From: an uncultured Clostridia bacterium
GTDB taxonomy: Bacteria; Bacillota; Clostridia; Christensenellales; CAG-917
Direction of reading: 5' to 3'
DNA length: 64,000 nt
NCBI GenBank assembly: GCA_944372795.1
Contig: CALWAF010000002.1
Location: 1 to 64,000, forward strand
Positions within the stretch are counted from its first letter, which is position 1. Every line of letters starts with the position of its first letter. Positions 26,048 to 34,069 of this stretch are shown in pieces. The position numbers and the translations under genes were made by a program. The notes beneath the pieces were generated by a model. That model saw only the letters and a program-made list of their open reading frames with translations. It was not told the DNA's origin and ran no database searches.

Positions 26048-27277
26048 CTATCCTCGCACTAGGTGGAAGATGTCTAGGAAGACAGCCAGCACGAGGATGA
26101 GCACCAGCCCCACTACGTGGATGACCGCCTCGATCTTGCGCGGCACGGGTTTTCGGAATATCATCTCTATCAGCGTGAACACCATCCTCGAGCCGTCCAG
26201 CGACGGGATGGGCAGCAGGTTCATGACCGCGAGGTTCGCCGAGATGATCGCCACCACATACAGGAAGGAACCTATGCCCGTGGAGCTGAACTCCGCAATG
26301 GTGGTGATGACGGTGATGGTCCCGCCCGCAGCTTCCAGCCCTATCTGTCCCGTGAGCAGCGCGCCCAGCGACGCCAAGATCTTGAACACGATGAAGAAAC
26401 TGAAGCCGAATGAGCGACCGAAGGAGCGGAAGAAGCCGAGTTTGACGTTCTGCACTCCGTAGACTACGCCCACTCCCGTGCGCTCCGCGGACTCTCCTTC
26501 CTCGAGATATTTGTCGCCGAGGACGTAGTCGCCGACGGTGACGGTGACGGTCATGGTCTCGCCGTCCCGCAGGATCTTGAATTTGGTGCCCGTCTTCACG
26601 TCCTCGAAGGCGGAAGTGACGTCGTCGCCCGTCATGATGTTGACCTGCATCCCGTCCTTTGCCAGGATGACGTCGCCGGGACGGAAGACGTTCTCAACGC
26701 CGTTCACCGCGTAGACGTCGGTGACGACGGGGAGGATCTGACCGTAGGCGGTGAAGTATATCGTGATGATGAATATGGCGCTCAGGAAGTTGAACAGCGC
26801 GCCCGAAAAGAGCACGATGAGCCGCTTCCACGGTTTTTGTCGGTTGAAAGCGCCGTCGTCCGCGCCCTTTACGGCTGCGGGAGCGGGTTCACTCCCCGGG
26901 GGCGGAAGCGCCGCGGTGCCGTCGGGCGAGGCGACGATGTCCGTCTCTCCCTTTTTCAGGCGTCTGTACGGGAGATTTTTGTCCGCTTCCTTGATGTCGT
27001 TTTCGTCCTCATCCTCGCCGTGGAAGGCGCAGAACCCGCCCAGCGGGAAGGGACGGACGGTGAAGAGTTCCCCCGTCTTTTTATTGCGTTTTTTTATGAT
27101 GGGCGGCCCGAAGCCTATGCCGAATTCGTCGATCCTGAACCCGAGCAGTTTGCCCGCGAGATAGTGCCCCGACTCGTGCACCACGATCATGAACATGAGC
27201 GCTACGAGGGCGAGGAGAATGTAGCCGATGTAGGTGAAGACTTCACCCGCCGTGGCAGACGTCAGCGAAAGGATCAC
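26048..27277 (-). CDS. rseP: Site-2 intramembrane metalloprotease RseP/RasP
   Basis: A 409-residue membrane protease that cleaves anti-sigma factors and signal peptides within the membrane. The zinc motif HESGH is in FMIVVHESGHYLAGK, close to the first transmembrane segment. FGIGFGPPI follows. A PDZ domain lies near 180-250 (FRPGDVILAKDGM). The third metal ligand region is NLLPIPSLDGSRM, and a final helix pair ends the protein. The stop codon is TAG. A cytoplasmic loop of about 60 residues (DEDENDIKEADK onward) is longer than in RasP. It lies 1 nt from dxr. Confidence 0.95.
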   Translation of the reverse strand: MILSLTSATAGEVFTYIGYILLALVALMFMIVVHESGHYLAGKLLGFRIDEFGIGFGPPIIKKRNKKTGELFTVRPFPLGGFCAFHGEDEDENDIKEADKNLPYRRLKKGETDIVASPDGTAALPPPGSEPAPAAVKGADDGAFNRQKPWKRLIVLFSGALFNFLSAIFIITIYFTAYGQILPVVTDVYAVNGVENVFRPGDVILAKDGMQVNIMTGDDVTSAFEDVKTGTKFKILRDGETMTVTVTVGDYVLGDKYLEEGESAERTGVGVVYGVQNVKLGFFRSFGRSFGFSFFIVFKILASLGALLTGQIGLEAAGGTITVITTIAEFSSTGIGSFLYVVAIISANLAVMNLLPIPSLDGSRMVFTLIEMIFRKPVPRKIEAVIHVVGLVLILVLAVFLDIFHLVRG

Positions 27278-27278
27278 T

Positions 27279-28445
27279 TCATTTTACTCCTATGGAATAA
27301 GTGTATTTGCGAGCCTCTGCGTCTATTCCGATTATATCCTCCGGCGCGACGTCACCTATGCGTGCGAACTTTCGCTCCACCTTGTCCAGCACGACGGCGA
27401 TGTCGGTAAATTTGATCGTTCCCGCAAGGAAGGCGTCCACCAGCACCTCATCCGCCGCGGAGACGGCGATGCACGCGCCCTCGCCCGCCCTTGCTGCGCG
27501 CATGGCGACTTCGAGGCAGGGATAACGCGTAAGATCGGGGGCGTCGAATTCCAGAGTGCCGAGTTTGGTGAGGTCGAGCTCCGGGACGGCGCCCGCCGCT
27601 TTATGAGGATAGAAAAGCGCGGTCTCGATGGCGAGCGCCATGTCGGGCGCGCTCAAAAGCGCCTTGACGCTGCCGTCGACGAATTCCACCATGCCGTGCA
27701 CGATGCTCTCGCGGTGCATCACCACCTTGACCCTGTCAGCGTCCACGGAGAAGAGGCGCATCGCTTCGATGACTTCGAGCCCTTTGTTGAAGAGGGTCGC
27801 AGAGTCTATGGTGACCTTTTTGCCCATGCTCCATACGGGGTGATTGAGCGCCTCCCGCGCAGTCACCCTCGAGAGCTTTTCGACGGGAAGGTCGCGCAGA
27901 GCTCCCCCGCTTGCCGTAAGGATTATGCTTTTCACGGTCTTGGGATCGGCTCCCGCAAGGCACTCCGCGATGGCGGAATGCTCGGTGTCGAGGGGGATGA
28001 TCCTGCCGCCGTGTTTCTTTTCCAAAGCTTTAAGGTATCTGCCCGCGCAGACGATGGTCTCCTTGTTCGCGATGGCGAGGGTGCCGCCGCGTTTCAGCAC
28101 CGCGACCGCAGCCCAAAGCCCCGCGATGCCGCTCACCGCGGACACGGTGATGTCGGCAGGATAGTCGGCGAGCTCCTCAAGACTGCCCACGCACTTGGAG
28201 GCGAATTTTTCGTCGTCGAGGAAATCGAAGAGACTGCTCTGGATCTCCACTCCGCCTGCGGGATAATAGTAGTGTTTCGGACAATATTTGTCTATCTGGT
28301 CACGCAGCGCCTTTTCGGACGTGAACGCGGAAAGCCCGACCACTTTGAAGCGGTCGGGATGGCGGTCCACTGCGGCGAGCACCTGTTTTCCCACCGAACC
28401 GGTGCTGCCCAGCACGGTGATGGTAGTAAGTTTCTTTTCAGCCAT
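27279..28445 (-). CDS. dxr: 1-deoxy-D-xylulose 5-phosphate reductoisomerase
   Basis: First committed enzyme of the MEP pathway (388 residues). The NADPH-binding motif is TVLGSTGSVGKQVL. ANKETIVCAG, PLDTEHSAIAECL and LTASGGALRD cover the metal/substrate site, and NHPVWSMGKKVTIDSATLFNK is the conserved flexible-loop block. It lies between cdsA and rseP as in most Firmicutes. Confidence 0.97.
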   Translation of the reverse strand: MAEKKLTTITVLGSTGSVGKQVLAAVDRHPDRFKVVGLSAFTSEKALRDQIDKYCPKHYYYPAGGVEIQSSLFDFLDDEKFASKCVGSLEELADYPADITVSAVSGIAGLWAAVAVLKRGGTLAIANKETIVCAGRYLKALEKKHGGRIIPLDTEHSAIAECLAGADPKTVKSIILTASGGALRDLPVEKLSRVTAREALNHPVWSMGKKVTIDSATLFNKGLEVIEAMRLFSVDADRVKVVMHRESIVHGMVEFVDGSVKALLSAPDMALAIETALFYPHKAAGAVPELDLTKLGTLEFDAPDLTRYPCLEVAMRAARAGEGACIAVSAADEVLVDAFLAGTIKFTDIAVVLDKVERKFARIGDVAPEDIIGIDAEARKYTYSIGVK

Positions 28446-28481
28446 TTTATCTCCGTCATCCGCGGCGGCTGCCGCAGGATG

Positions 28482-29360
28482 TCATATGCCGTATATTATC
28501 GTGAAAGACACGAGCAGCACGATTATCCCCGCCATTATGCTGTCGAAGCGGTCCATTATGCCGCCGTGTCCCGGGAATATCTTGCCGAAATCCTTGATGC
28601 CGAGCGCGCGTTTCAGACGGGAGGCGGCGAGGTCTCCCAGCTGTCCCGCAAGTGAGCCCACAAGACCTATCGCGAGATAGATGAGAGCGGAGCTCCACGC
28701 CGCGTCCGTGAACGGGACGTAGCCCGCGCGCGGGAAGAGCGCGAACTGCTCGAAGAGCAGGAACATGATGACGGACACCAGCATCCCGCCGAACAGTCCT
28801 CCGACAAATCCCGCGACCGTCTTTTTCGGACTGATTGTAGGGCAAAGTTTCTTGCCGCCGATCATGCTGCCGAACCAATAGGCGAAAGTGTCCGCGCCGA
28901 CGGGAAGGAAGATGGCGAAGGGGATGGCGTAGACTGCCGAATAACGCTGCACCAGCATCCACGCAAGGGAGATGATGAAGCCCGGATACACCATCACGAA
29001 CACGGTGGCGAAGAGGTCTTTGGCGTGGTTGCGCTCGGGGTCCGCGAAGGTGAAGACTACAAGCGCGGCAAAGACACCCGCCGCAAAGCAGATCACAAGA
29101 CCCAGGAACCCCTGCCTCGTGAAATGCTCCATGAGATACATCACGGGGTAAGAGGTGACGAGGAATATCGCAAGCGGCACGCGGAAGAGCTTGAAACCCG
29201 CCTCCTGCATGCAGAAATACATCTCTCTCACCGCTCCGACGAGGAGGATCCAGATGAAGAGGTCAAGGAAAATGTTGCCGTGATCGACAAAATAGCTCAA
29301 GGCGAAAAGACCTATGAGCAGTGCGATAAGACAGACAGCCGTAACCGTGCGTTTTAGCAT
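28482..29360 (-). CDS. cdsA: Phosphatidate cytidylyltransferase CdsA
   Basis: Makes CDP-diacylglycerol for phospholipid synthesis (292 residues, about eight membrane segments). The signature near the C-terminus is present: KDFGKIFPGHGGIMDRFDSI, preceded by PVGADTFAYWFGSMIGGKKL and SPKKTVAGFVGGLFGG. The ATG at 29360 starts with MLKRTVTAVCL; the longer frame upstream overlaps uppS and lacks membrane character. It follows uppS by 7 nt. Confidence 0.95.
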   Translation of the reverse strand: MLKRTVTAVCLIALLIGLFALSYFVDHGNIFLDLFIWILLVGAVREMYFCMQEAGFKLFRVPLAIFLVTSYPVMYLMEHFTRQGFLGLVICFAAGVFAALVVFTFADPERNHAKDLFATVFVMVYPGFIISLAWMLVQRYSAVYAIPFAIFLPVGADTFAYWFGSMIGGKKLCPTISPKKTVAGFVGGLFGGMLVSVIMFLLFEQFALFPRAGYVPFTDAAWSSALIYLAIGLVGSLAGQLGDLAASRLKRALGIKDFGKIFPGHGGIMDRFDSIMAGIIVLLVSFTIIYGI

Positions 29361-29367
29361 AAGCGAT

Positions 29368-30021
29368 CTATGCGCCGAATTTGCGCGTGCGCCGGGCGAA
29401 TTCGCCGAGGGCGGCATCGACGTCCTCCGCCGTCATATCCGGCCAGAGTTTGTCGACGAAAAGCAGCTCGGAGTAAGCAGCCTCATAGAGCATAAAGCCC
29501 GAGAGTCTCTTCTCCCCGCCGCTCCTTACGATGAGATCCAGCGGAGGCAGACCGTAAGAAGAGAGCGCCATTTCAAGACTCTCCGCAGTCACTTCCCCGG
29601 TGCGTGCGGCGGCGTTCGCCGCATCTACGATGTCTTCTCTCCCGCCGTAGGCGAGAGCGATGTTCAGCCGCATACCCGTCCCGTCCGCGGTGCGTTTTGC
29701 AAGCGCCTCCGCGCTCTTACGCAGACTTTCGGGCAGAAGTCCCGATCGTCCCATGAACGTGACGCGGCGGTCGCCCGAATAGGCGTCGCACCACTCCTTC
29801 ACGACGGAAAATATTGCCGAAGACTCTTCGTCGGGCCTTGCAAAGTTTTCCGTCGAAAAGGCATAGACGGTGGCGGCTTGCACTCCCCTTTCCTCCGTGC
29901 GGCGCAGCACTTCGAGCATGGCTTTCAGCCCCTCTTTGTAGCCTGCGGAGCGCGGAAGACCGTGGAGGGTCGCCCACCTGCCGTTGCCGTCCATGATGTA
30001 GCCGACGTGACGGGGGATCAT
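29368..30021 (-). CDS. uppS: Isoprenyl transferase (undecaprenyl diphosphate synthase)
   Basis: A cis-prenyltransferase of 217 residues making the lipid carrier for cell wall synthesis. VGYIMDGNGRWA contains the catalytic Asp. VYAFSTENFARP and DLIVRSGGEKRLSGFMLYEA carry the conserved Arg and Glu of the pyrophosphate site. It is slightly shorter than the usual 230-250. It overlaps the frr stop by 1 nt. Confidence 0.95.
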   Translation of the reverse strand: MIPRHVGYIMDGNGRWATLHGLPRSAGYKEGLKAMLEVLRRTEERGVQAATVYAFSTENFARPDEESSAIFSVVKEWCDAYSGDRRVTFMGRSGLLPESLRKSAEALAKRTADGTGMRLNIALAYGGREDIVDAANAAARTGEVTAESLEMALSSYGLPPLDLIVRSGGEKRLSGFMLYEAAYSELLFVDKLWPDMTAEDVDAALGEFARRTRKFGA

Positions 30022-30596
30022 CAGACGGAGAGGATCTCCTGTTCCTTATCCTTCGTGAGCTTGTCCACGTCTTCTATCTCGGAAGAGAGGGCTTTGTCCA
30101 CGTCGGCGGTGAAATCCTTGAGGTCGTCCTCGGTGATCTCGGAGTCTTTTTCCAGCTTCTTCAAGGCGTCGATGGCATCGCGGCGCGCGTTGCGCAGGAC
30201 GATCTTGGTGTTTTCCGCATTGCTCTTGAGCTCCTTGACGAGGGCTTTTCTGCGTTCCTCGGTGAGCTCGGGGAAAATGAGGCGGATGACGTTGCCGTCG
30301 TTGTTGGGCGTGATGCCGACATTGGCGGCGAGGATGGCTTTCTCGACGTTTTTGAGCGCGCTCTTGTCCCACACCGAGATGACGAGCAGCCTCGCCTCGG
30401 GGACGGTGATGTTTGCCATATTGTTTATGGGAGTGGGCACGCCGTAGTAGTCGACTGTGATCTTGTCGAGAATGTGGGGATTTGCGCGGCCTGCGCGCAT
30501 GCTCTTGAGCTCCGTGGAGAAGTTGTGCACCGTCTTTGAGAATTTTTCTTTCATTTCCTCGAAAACGAGATCGACGGTGTCAATTCCGTATGCCAT
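30021..30596 (-). CDS. frr: Ribosome recycling factor
   Basis: A 191-residue factor splitting post-termination ribosomes with EF-G. STELKSMRAGRANPHILDKI is the diagnostic N-terminal block. PTPINNMANITVPEARLLVI, and the LTEERRKALVKELK helix follow. AGGAGGAATCTT precedes the ATG. It is separated from pyrH by a terminator-like hairpin. Confidence 0.97.
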   Translation of the reverse strand: MAYGIDTVDLVFEEMKEKFSKTVHNFSTELKSMRAGRANPHILDKITVDYYGVPTPINNMANITVPEARLLVISVWDKSALKNVEKAILAANVGITPNNDGNVIRLIFPELTEERRKALVKELKSNAENTKIVLRNARRDAIDALKKLEKDSEITEDDLKDFTADVDKALSSEIEDVDKLTKDKEQEILSV

Positions 30597-30665
30597 AAGA
30601 TTCCTCCTAGTCTTTTTTTACGATTATATCAAATATGCGCGCATAAATCAACACGAAAATGTAAA

Positions 30666-30689
30666 GAACGCACCTATAAAGGTGCGTTC
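30666..30689 (-). terminator. Hairpin between pyrH and frr
   Basis: GAACGCACCT (30666-30675) and AGGTGCGTTC (30680-30689) form a perfect 10-bp stem with a 4-nt loop, followed on the minus strand by TTTACATTTT. It is probably a partial terminator reducing expression beyond pyrH. Confidence 0.75.
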
Positions 30690-30709
30690 CCGTTTGGTCG
30701 GTGCAAGGG

Positions 30710-31423
30710 TCACTTGCCGATGTAGGTGCCGATCTTCTCTCCCGTGATGGCACGCTTTATGCCGTCGTCCTCGCCGAGGCTGAATGCGATGATGGGGATG
30801 TCGTTGTCCATGCACATAGTGATGGCAGTGGTGTCCATGGCTTTGAGCCCCTTGGAGATGACCTGCATATAGGTCAGAGTGTCGAACTTCACCGCTGCGG
30901 GATTGAGCTTGGGGTCGTCATCGTAGACGCCGTCCACGTTCTTTGCGAGCAGCAGCGCGTCCGCACCTATCTCGGCGGCGCGCAGAGCCGCTCCCGTATC
31001 CGTGGAGAAATAGGGATTGCCCGTGCCGCAGGCGAAGATTACTATCCTGCCCTTTTCAAGATGACGCAGCGCTTTGCGGAGGATGTAGGGCTCCGCCACC
31101 TTGGTGACGGTGAGCGCGGTCTGCACTCTCACCTCGGCGCCTTTGCGCTCTATGCAGTCCTGCAAAGCGAGGGCGTTGATGATGGTGGCGAGCATACCCA
31201 TGTGGTCTGCGGTGCTGCGGTTCATCTCCTCGTCCGCCTGTCTGCCCCTCCAGAAGTTGCCGCCGCCGATGACGACGCCGACCTGTGCGCCCATATTCTT
31301 CACTTCCACGATCTGTTCCGAGACCTTGGCGAGTTTTGCGTGGTCGATGCCCGCGCCGTTTTCACAGGCGAGAGCCTCGCCCGAGATCTTGATTATAACA
31401 CGTTTGAATTTGAGTCCTGCCAT
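30710..31423 (-). CDS. pyrH: UMP kinase
   Basis: Phosphorylates UMP to UDP (237 residues). FKRVIIKISGEALACENG starts the amino acid kinase fold. GVVIGGGNFWRG, GMLATIINALALQD and VIFACGTGNPYFSTDTGAAL are typical of bacterial PyrH. It is flanked by terminator-like hairpins on both sides, so its level may be set separately from tsf and frr. Confidence 0.97.
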   Translation of the reverse strand: MAGLKFKRVIIKISGEALACENGAGIDHAKLAKVSEQIVEVKNMGAQVGVVIGGGNFWRGRQADEEMNRSTADHMGMLATIINALALQDCIERKGAEVRVQTALTVTKVAEPYILRKALRHLEKGRIVIFACGTGNPYFSTDTGAALRAAEIGADALLLAKNVDGVYDDDPKLNPAAVKFDTLTYMQVISKGLKAMDTTAITMCMDNDIPIIAFSLGEDDGIKRAITGEKIGTYIGK

Positions 31424-31454
31424 ATCCTGTCAGCGGCGTCCCGCCCTCCGGAGT

Positions 31455-31483
31455 GAAAAAAAGGAACGCTTGCGCGTCCCTTT
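31455..31483 (-). terminator. Terminator downstream of tsf
   Basis: AAAGGAACGC (31460-31469) and GCGTCCCTTT (31474-31483) pair with one mismatch around a TTGC loop. The minus strand continues with a run of T. It separates rpsB-tsf from the rest of the superoperon. Confidence 0.8.
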
Positions 31484-31493
31484 CCGCGTTTGT

Positions 31494-32156
31494 TTACTTG
31501 TTGAGTCCTGCCTGTGCCATGACCTCTTCTGCGAAGTTGTCCTCGCGCTTCTGGAGGCCTTCGCCCATCTGATAGCGGACGAAACGTCTCACCGTGATCT
31601 TCTCGCCGATGGAGGCGATGGCTTCGGTGACCAGCTGGCTGATGGTCTTGGAGGAGTCGCGGACGTAGACCTGCTCCATCAGGCAGACGTCCTTGTAGTA
31701 CTTCTGGATCCTGCCGTCGACCATCTTGTGGATGATGGCATCGGGCTTGGGATTGGGCTCGTTCTTCGCCTGCGCGATGAGGATCTCTCTCTCCTTCTCG
31801 AGCTCTGCGGAGGGGACTTCCTCCTTGGTGACGTAGCTGGGAGCTGCGGCTGCAATGTGCATCGCGATGTTGTGCACGAGCTCCTTGAAAACGGGGCTCA
31901 TCGCCACGAAGTCGGTCTCGCAGTTGACTTCGAGCAGCACGCCGATCTTGCCGTTCATGTGGATGTAGCTGTCCACGATGCCTTGGGACGCGATCCTGCC
32001 CTGCTTCTTCGCTGCGGAGGCAATGCCCTTTTCGCGGAGATAGTCGATCGCCTTCTCCATATCGCCGTCGGTCTCGACGAGCGCCTTCTTGCAGTCCATC
32101 ATGCCAACGCCGGTGCGCTGACGGAGTTCCATAACGTCTTTGCTGGTAAATGCCAT
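31494..32156 (-). CDS. tsf: Elongation factor Ts
   Basis: Nucleotide exchange factor for EF-Tu (220 residues, the short Gram-positive form). The UBA-like N-terminus [20 protein letters not shown] is followed by [36 protein letters not shown] lies in the core. The ATG at 32156 follows AGGAGAATATT; a longer frame upstream would run into the rpsB end and is rejected. Its terminator lies 10 nt downstream. Confidence 0.97.
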   Translation of the reverse strand: MAFTSKDVMELRQRTGVGMMDCKKALVETDGDMEKAIDYLREKGIASAAKKQGRIASQGIVDSYIHMNGKIGVLLEVNCETDFVAMSPVFKELVHNIAMHIAAAAPSYVTKEEVPSAELEKEREILIAQAKNEPNPKPDAIIHKMVDGRIQKYYKDVCLMEQVYVRDSSKTISQLVTEAIASIGEKITVRRFVRYQMGEGLQKREDNFAEEVMAQAGLNK

Positions 32157-32224
32157 AATATTCTCCTGTTTTCCGTCTTTATCTTTCCGAAAATGCGTGC
32201 GCCCTTCGACGCACGCACCAATTG

Positions 32225-33079
32225 TCATTCGGCTTCGTTCTCTTTCTCGGCGATCGCCTTCTCGAGGGCTTCTTCGGGAGTGAGAGCGACTTCCTGCGCC
32301 GCTTGCTCGACAGTGACTTCGGGCTCTTCCGCCTTCTCTTCTTCCACGGTCTCTTCGACTGCGGCGGGAACTTCTTCTTTCGCTCCGCCGAAGGACTCAC
32401 CCTGACGGCCTTCGATGACCGCGTCGGCGATTATGGACGCGAACAGCTGTATCGCGCGGATGGCGTCGTCGTTGCCGGGGATGACGTAATCGACAAGGTC
32501 GGGATCGCAGTTGGTGTCCACCACCGCGACGATGGGGATGTTGAGCTTGCGGGCTTCTCTCACCGCGTTCTCTTCACGCTTCAGGTCGACGACGAAGAGA
32601 CAGCCGGGAAGGGTGCGCATGTTCTTGATGCCGCCGAGGTTCTGTTCCAGCTTGTCGCGCTCCGCCTTGAGCTTGAGCACTTCCTTCTTGGGGAGCAGCT
32701 CGAACTCGCCGACGAGCTCCATCTGATTGATCTTGTTCAGCCTGTCGATGCGGGTGCGGATGGTCTTGAAGTTGGTGAGGGTGCCGCCCAGCCATCTCTG
32801 GTTGATGTAGTACATATCGCAGCGCTCGGCTTCGCTCTTGATGGCGTCCTGCGCCTGCTTCTTGGTGCCGACGAAGAGCACGGATTTGCCCTCTGCCGCC
32901 ACGCTCTTGACGAAGCGATAAGCCTCTTCGACATGATCGACGGAGATCTGGAGGTCGATGATGTGAATATCATTCCTCGTCGCGTAGATGTACTTTGCCA
33001 TCTTGGGGTTCCAGCGCTTTGTCTGGTGACCGAAGTGCACGCCTGCTTCCAGCAGGGCTTTCATTGTTGTGACTGCCAT
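32225..33079 (-). CDS. rpsB: 30S ribosomal protein S2
   Basis: A 284-residue S2. [20 protein letters not shown], then [15 protein letters not shown], and the signature [15 protein letters not shown] are clear. The last 55 residues are an acidic, Glu/Ala-rich extension not found in typical 230-250-residue S2. AAAGGAGGACTGAT precedes the ATG. It is the first gene of the superoperon with its own promoter and a structured leader. Confidence 0.97.
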   Translation of the reverse strand: MAVTTMKALLEAGVHFGHQTKRWNPKMAKYIYATRNDIHIIDLQISVDHVEEAYRFVKSVAAEGKSVLFVGTKKQAQDAIKSEAERCDMYYINQRWLGGTLTNFKTIRTRIDRLNKINQMELVGEFELLPKKEVLKLKAERDKLEQNLGGIKNMRTLPGCLFVVDLKREENAVREARKLNIPIVAVVDTNCDPDLVDYVIPGNDDAIRAIQLFASIIADAVIEGRQGESFGGAKEEVPAAVEETVEEEKAEEPEVTVEQAAQEVALTPEEALEKAIAEKENEAE

Positions 33080-33082
33080 ATC

Positions 33083-33171
33083 AGTCCTCCTTTTTCGTTT
33101 TTACCTCCCCCGGTCTCAACGCTGCGGCTACCTTACGGAACGTCCGCGGCTCCGCCGGGGTGTGCGGTGCA
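33083..33171 (-). promoter_or_regulatory. Structured 5' leader of rpsB
   Basis: The about 90-nt leader can fold through CCCCGG near its 5' part pairing with CCGGGG close to the ribosome binding site, with internal GC-rich stems. Such a leader is expected where S2 represses its own operon. The match to a known S2-leader class was not tested. Confidence 0.45.
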
Positions 33172-33177
33172 TTTGCG

Positions 33178-33206
33178 ATTATATTATATAAAAGAATTTT
33201 TTGCAA
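33178..33206 (-). promoter_or_regulatory. Promoter of the rpsB superoperon
   Basis: Read on the minus strand: TTGCAA (33206-33201), a 17-bp spacer, and a consensus TATAAT (33183-33178). It is one of the best sigma-A-type promoters in the window, as expected for a ribosomal protein operon. Confidence 0.8.
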
Positions 33207-33268
33207 GAAAATTCAAGCAAAAAAATCGCGCTTTTCGGGGGAAATTGCCGCCGTACGGATGCCTACGT

Positions 33269-33586
33269 TCACTCCGCCCCTTCTTCGTCCTCGAGGCTTT
33301 CGACTTCCGCCATGAATTCGTCGAAGACTTTCTGCAAAAGAGCCTCGTCTTCGATGGCAACGAAAACGTCGCCGTCCTCGCCGTCTCGCACTTCGTAGAT
33401 GAGCACTTCGTCTTCCGCGATGTCGGGAAGCTCTTCAACGGGTTTGAGCACGACGAACCACTTGTCGTCCACGTCAAGAGTGGCGAGATGATAGAAATCC
33501 TCGTCGCAGTCGCGTTCCTCGTTATAGAGGGTTATGATGTCGTCGTCTTCTTCCATGTTGTTCTGATCTTCGAAAAAGTCAGCCAT
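33269..33586 (-). CDS. DUF1292 protein (YrzB-like)
   Basis: A very acidic 105-residue protein. The DUF1292 core is DDIITLYNEERDCDEDFYHL, then ATLDVDDKWFVVLKPVEE and DEVLIYEVRDGEDGDVFVAI. The ATG at 33586 starts MADFFEDQ after AAAGGAGCTC; the longer frame overlaps ruvX. The ruvX-DUF1292 pairing is widespread in Firmicutes. Function unknown. Confidence 0.88.
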   Translation of the reverse strand: MADFFEDQNNMEEDDDIITLYNEERDCDEDFYHLATLDVDDKWFVVLKPVEELPDIAEDEVLIYEVRDGEDGDVFVAIEDEALLQKVFDEFMAEVESLEDEEGAE

Positions 33587-33635
33587 TTTGAGCTCCTTTC
33601 GGGCGTCGCGCCCCGTTTGTGATATGATTTTACCC

Positions 33636-34061
33636 CTAACGGCGTCTGCCGTCAAGGTAGGATTGCAAAATTATCGTAGCAGCCACCTTGTCGATGACCT
33701 TTTTGCGTTTGTCGCGTCTGACGTCGGCGTCGATCAGCATGCGCTCCGCAGACACCGTGGTCAGCCTCTCGTCCGTGTAGATGACGGGAAGTCCGCTGAC
33801 CTCGTTGAGCAGTTCTCCGAAAGCGCGCGTGACCTCCGCGCGGGGGCCTTCGGTGCCGTCCATGTTTTTGGGCAGCCCCAGCACGAAAGCGTCGGCGTCT
33901 TCGCGCTTTGCGTATTCGGCAAAATACGTCGCGTCCGCAGCCGCATCGTCCTTTTTGCGCAGATACGTCTCGCGGGGATTCGCGCATATGCCCATAAGAT
34001 CGCTCACCGCGACACCTATGCGCACATCGCCGACATCCAGCCCTATCTTGCGTTTTTCCAT
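33636..34061 (-). CDS. ruvX: Holliday junction resolvase-like RuvX (YqgF)
   Basis: A 141-residue RNase H-fold nuclease implicated in 16S rRNA 5'-end maturation. IGLDVGDVRIGVAVSD carries the first catalytic Asp. FVLGLPKNMDGTEGPRAE and PVIYTDERLTTVSAERML contain the remaining acidic site. It stops with TAG and follows the ABC permease by 8 nt. Confidence 0.94.
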   Translation of the reverse strand: MEKRKIGLDVGDVRIGVAVSDLMGICANPRETYLRKKDDAAADATYFAEYAKREDADAFVLGLPKNMDGTEGPRAEVTRAFGELLNEVSGLPVIYTDERLTTVSAERMLIDADVRRDKRKKVIDKVAATIILQSYLDGRRR

Positions 34062-34069
34062 AGCTTCTC

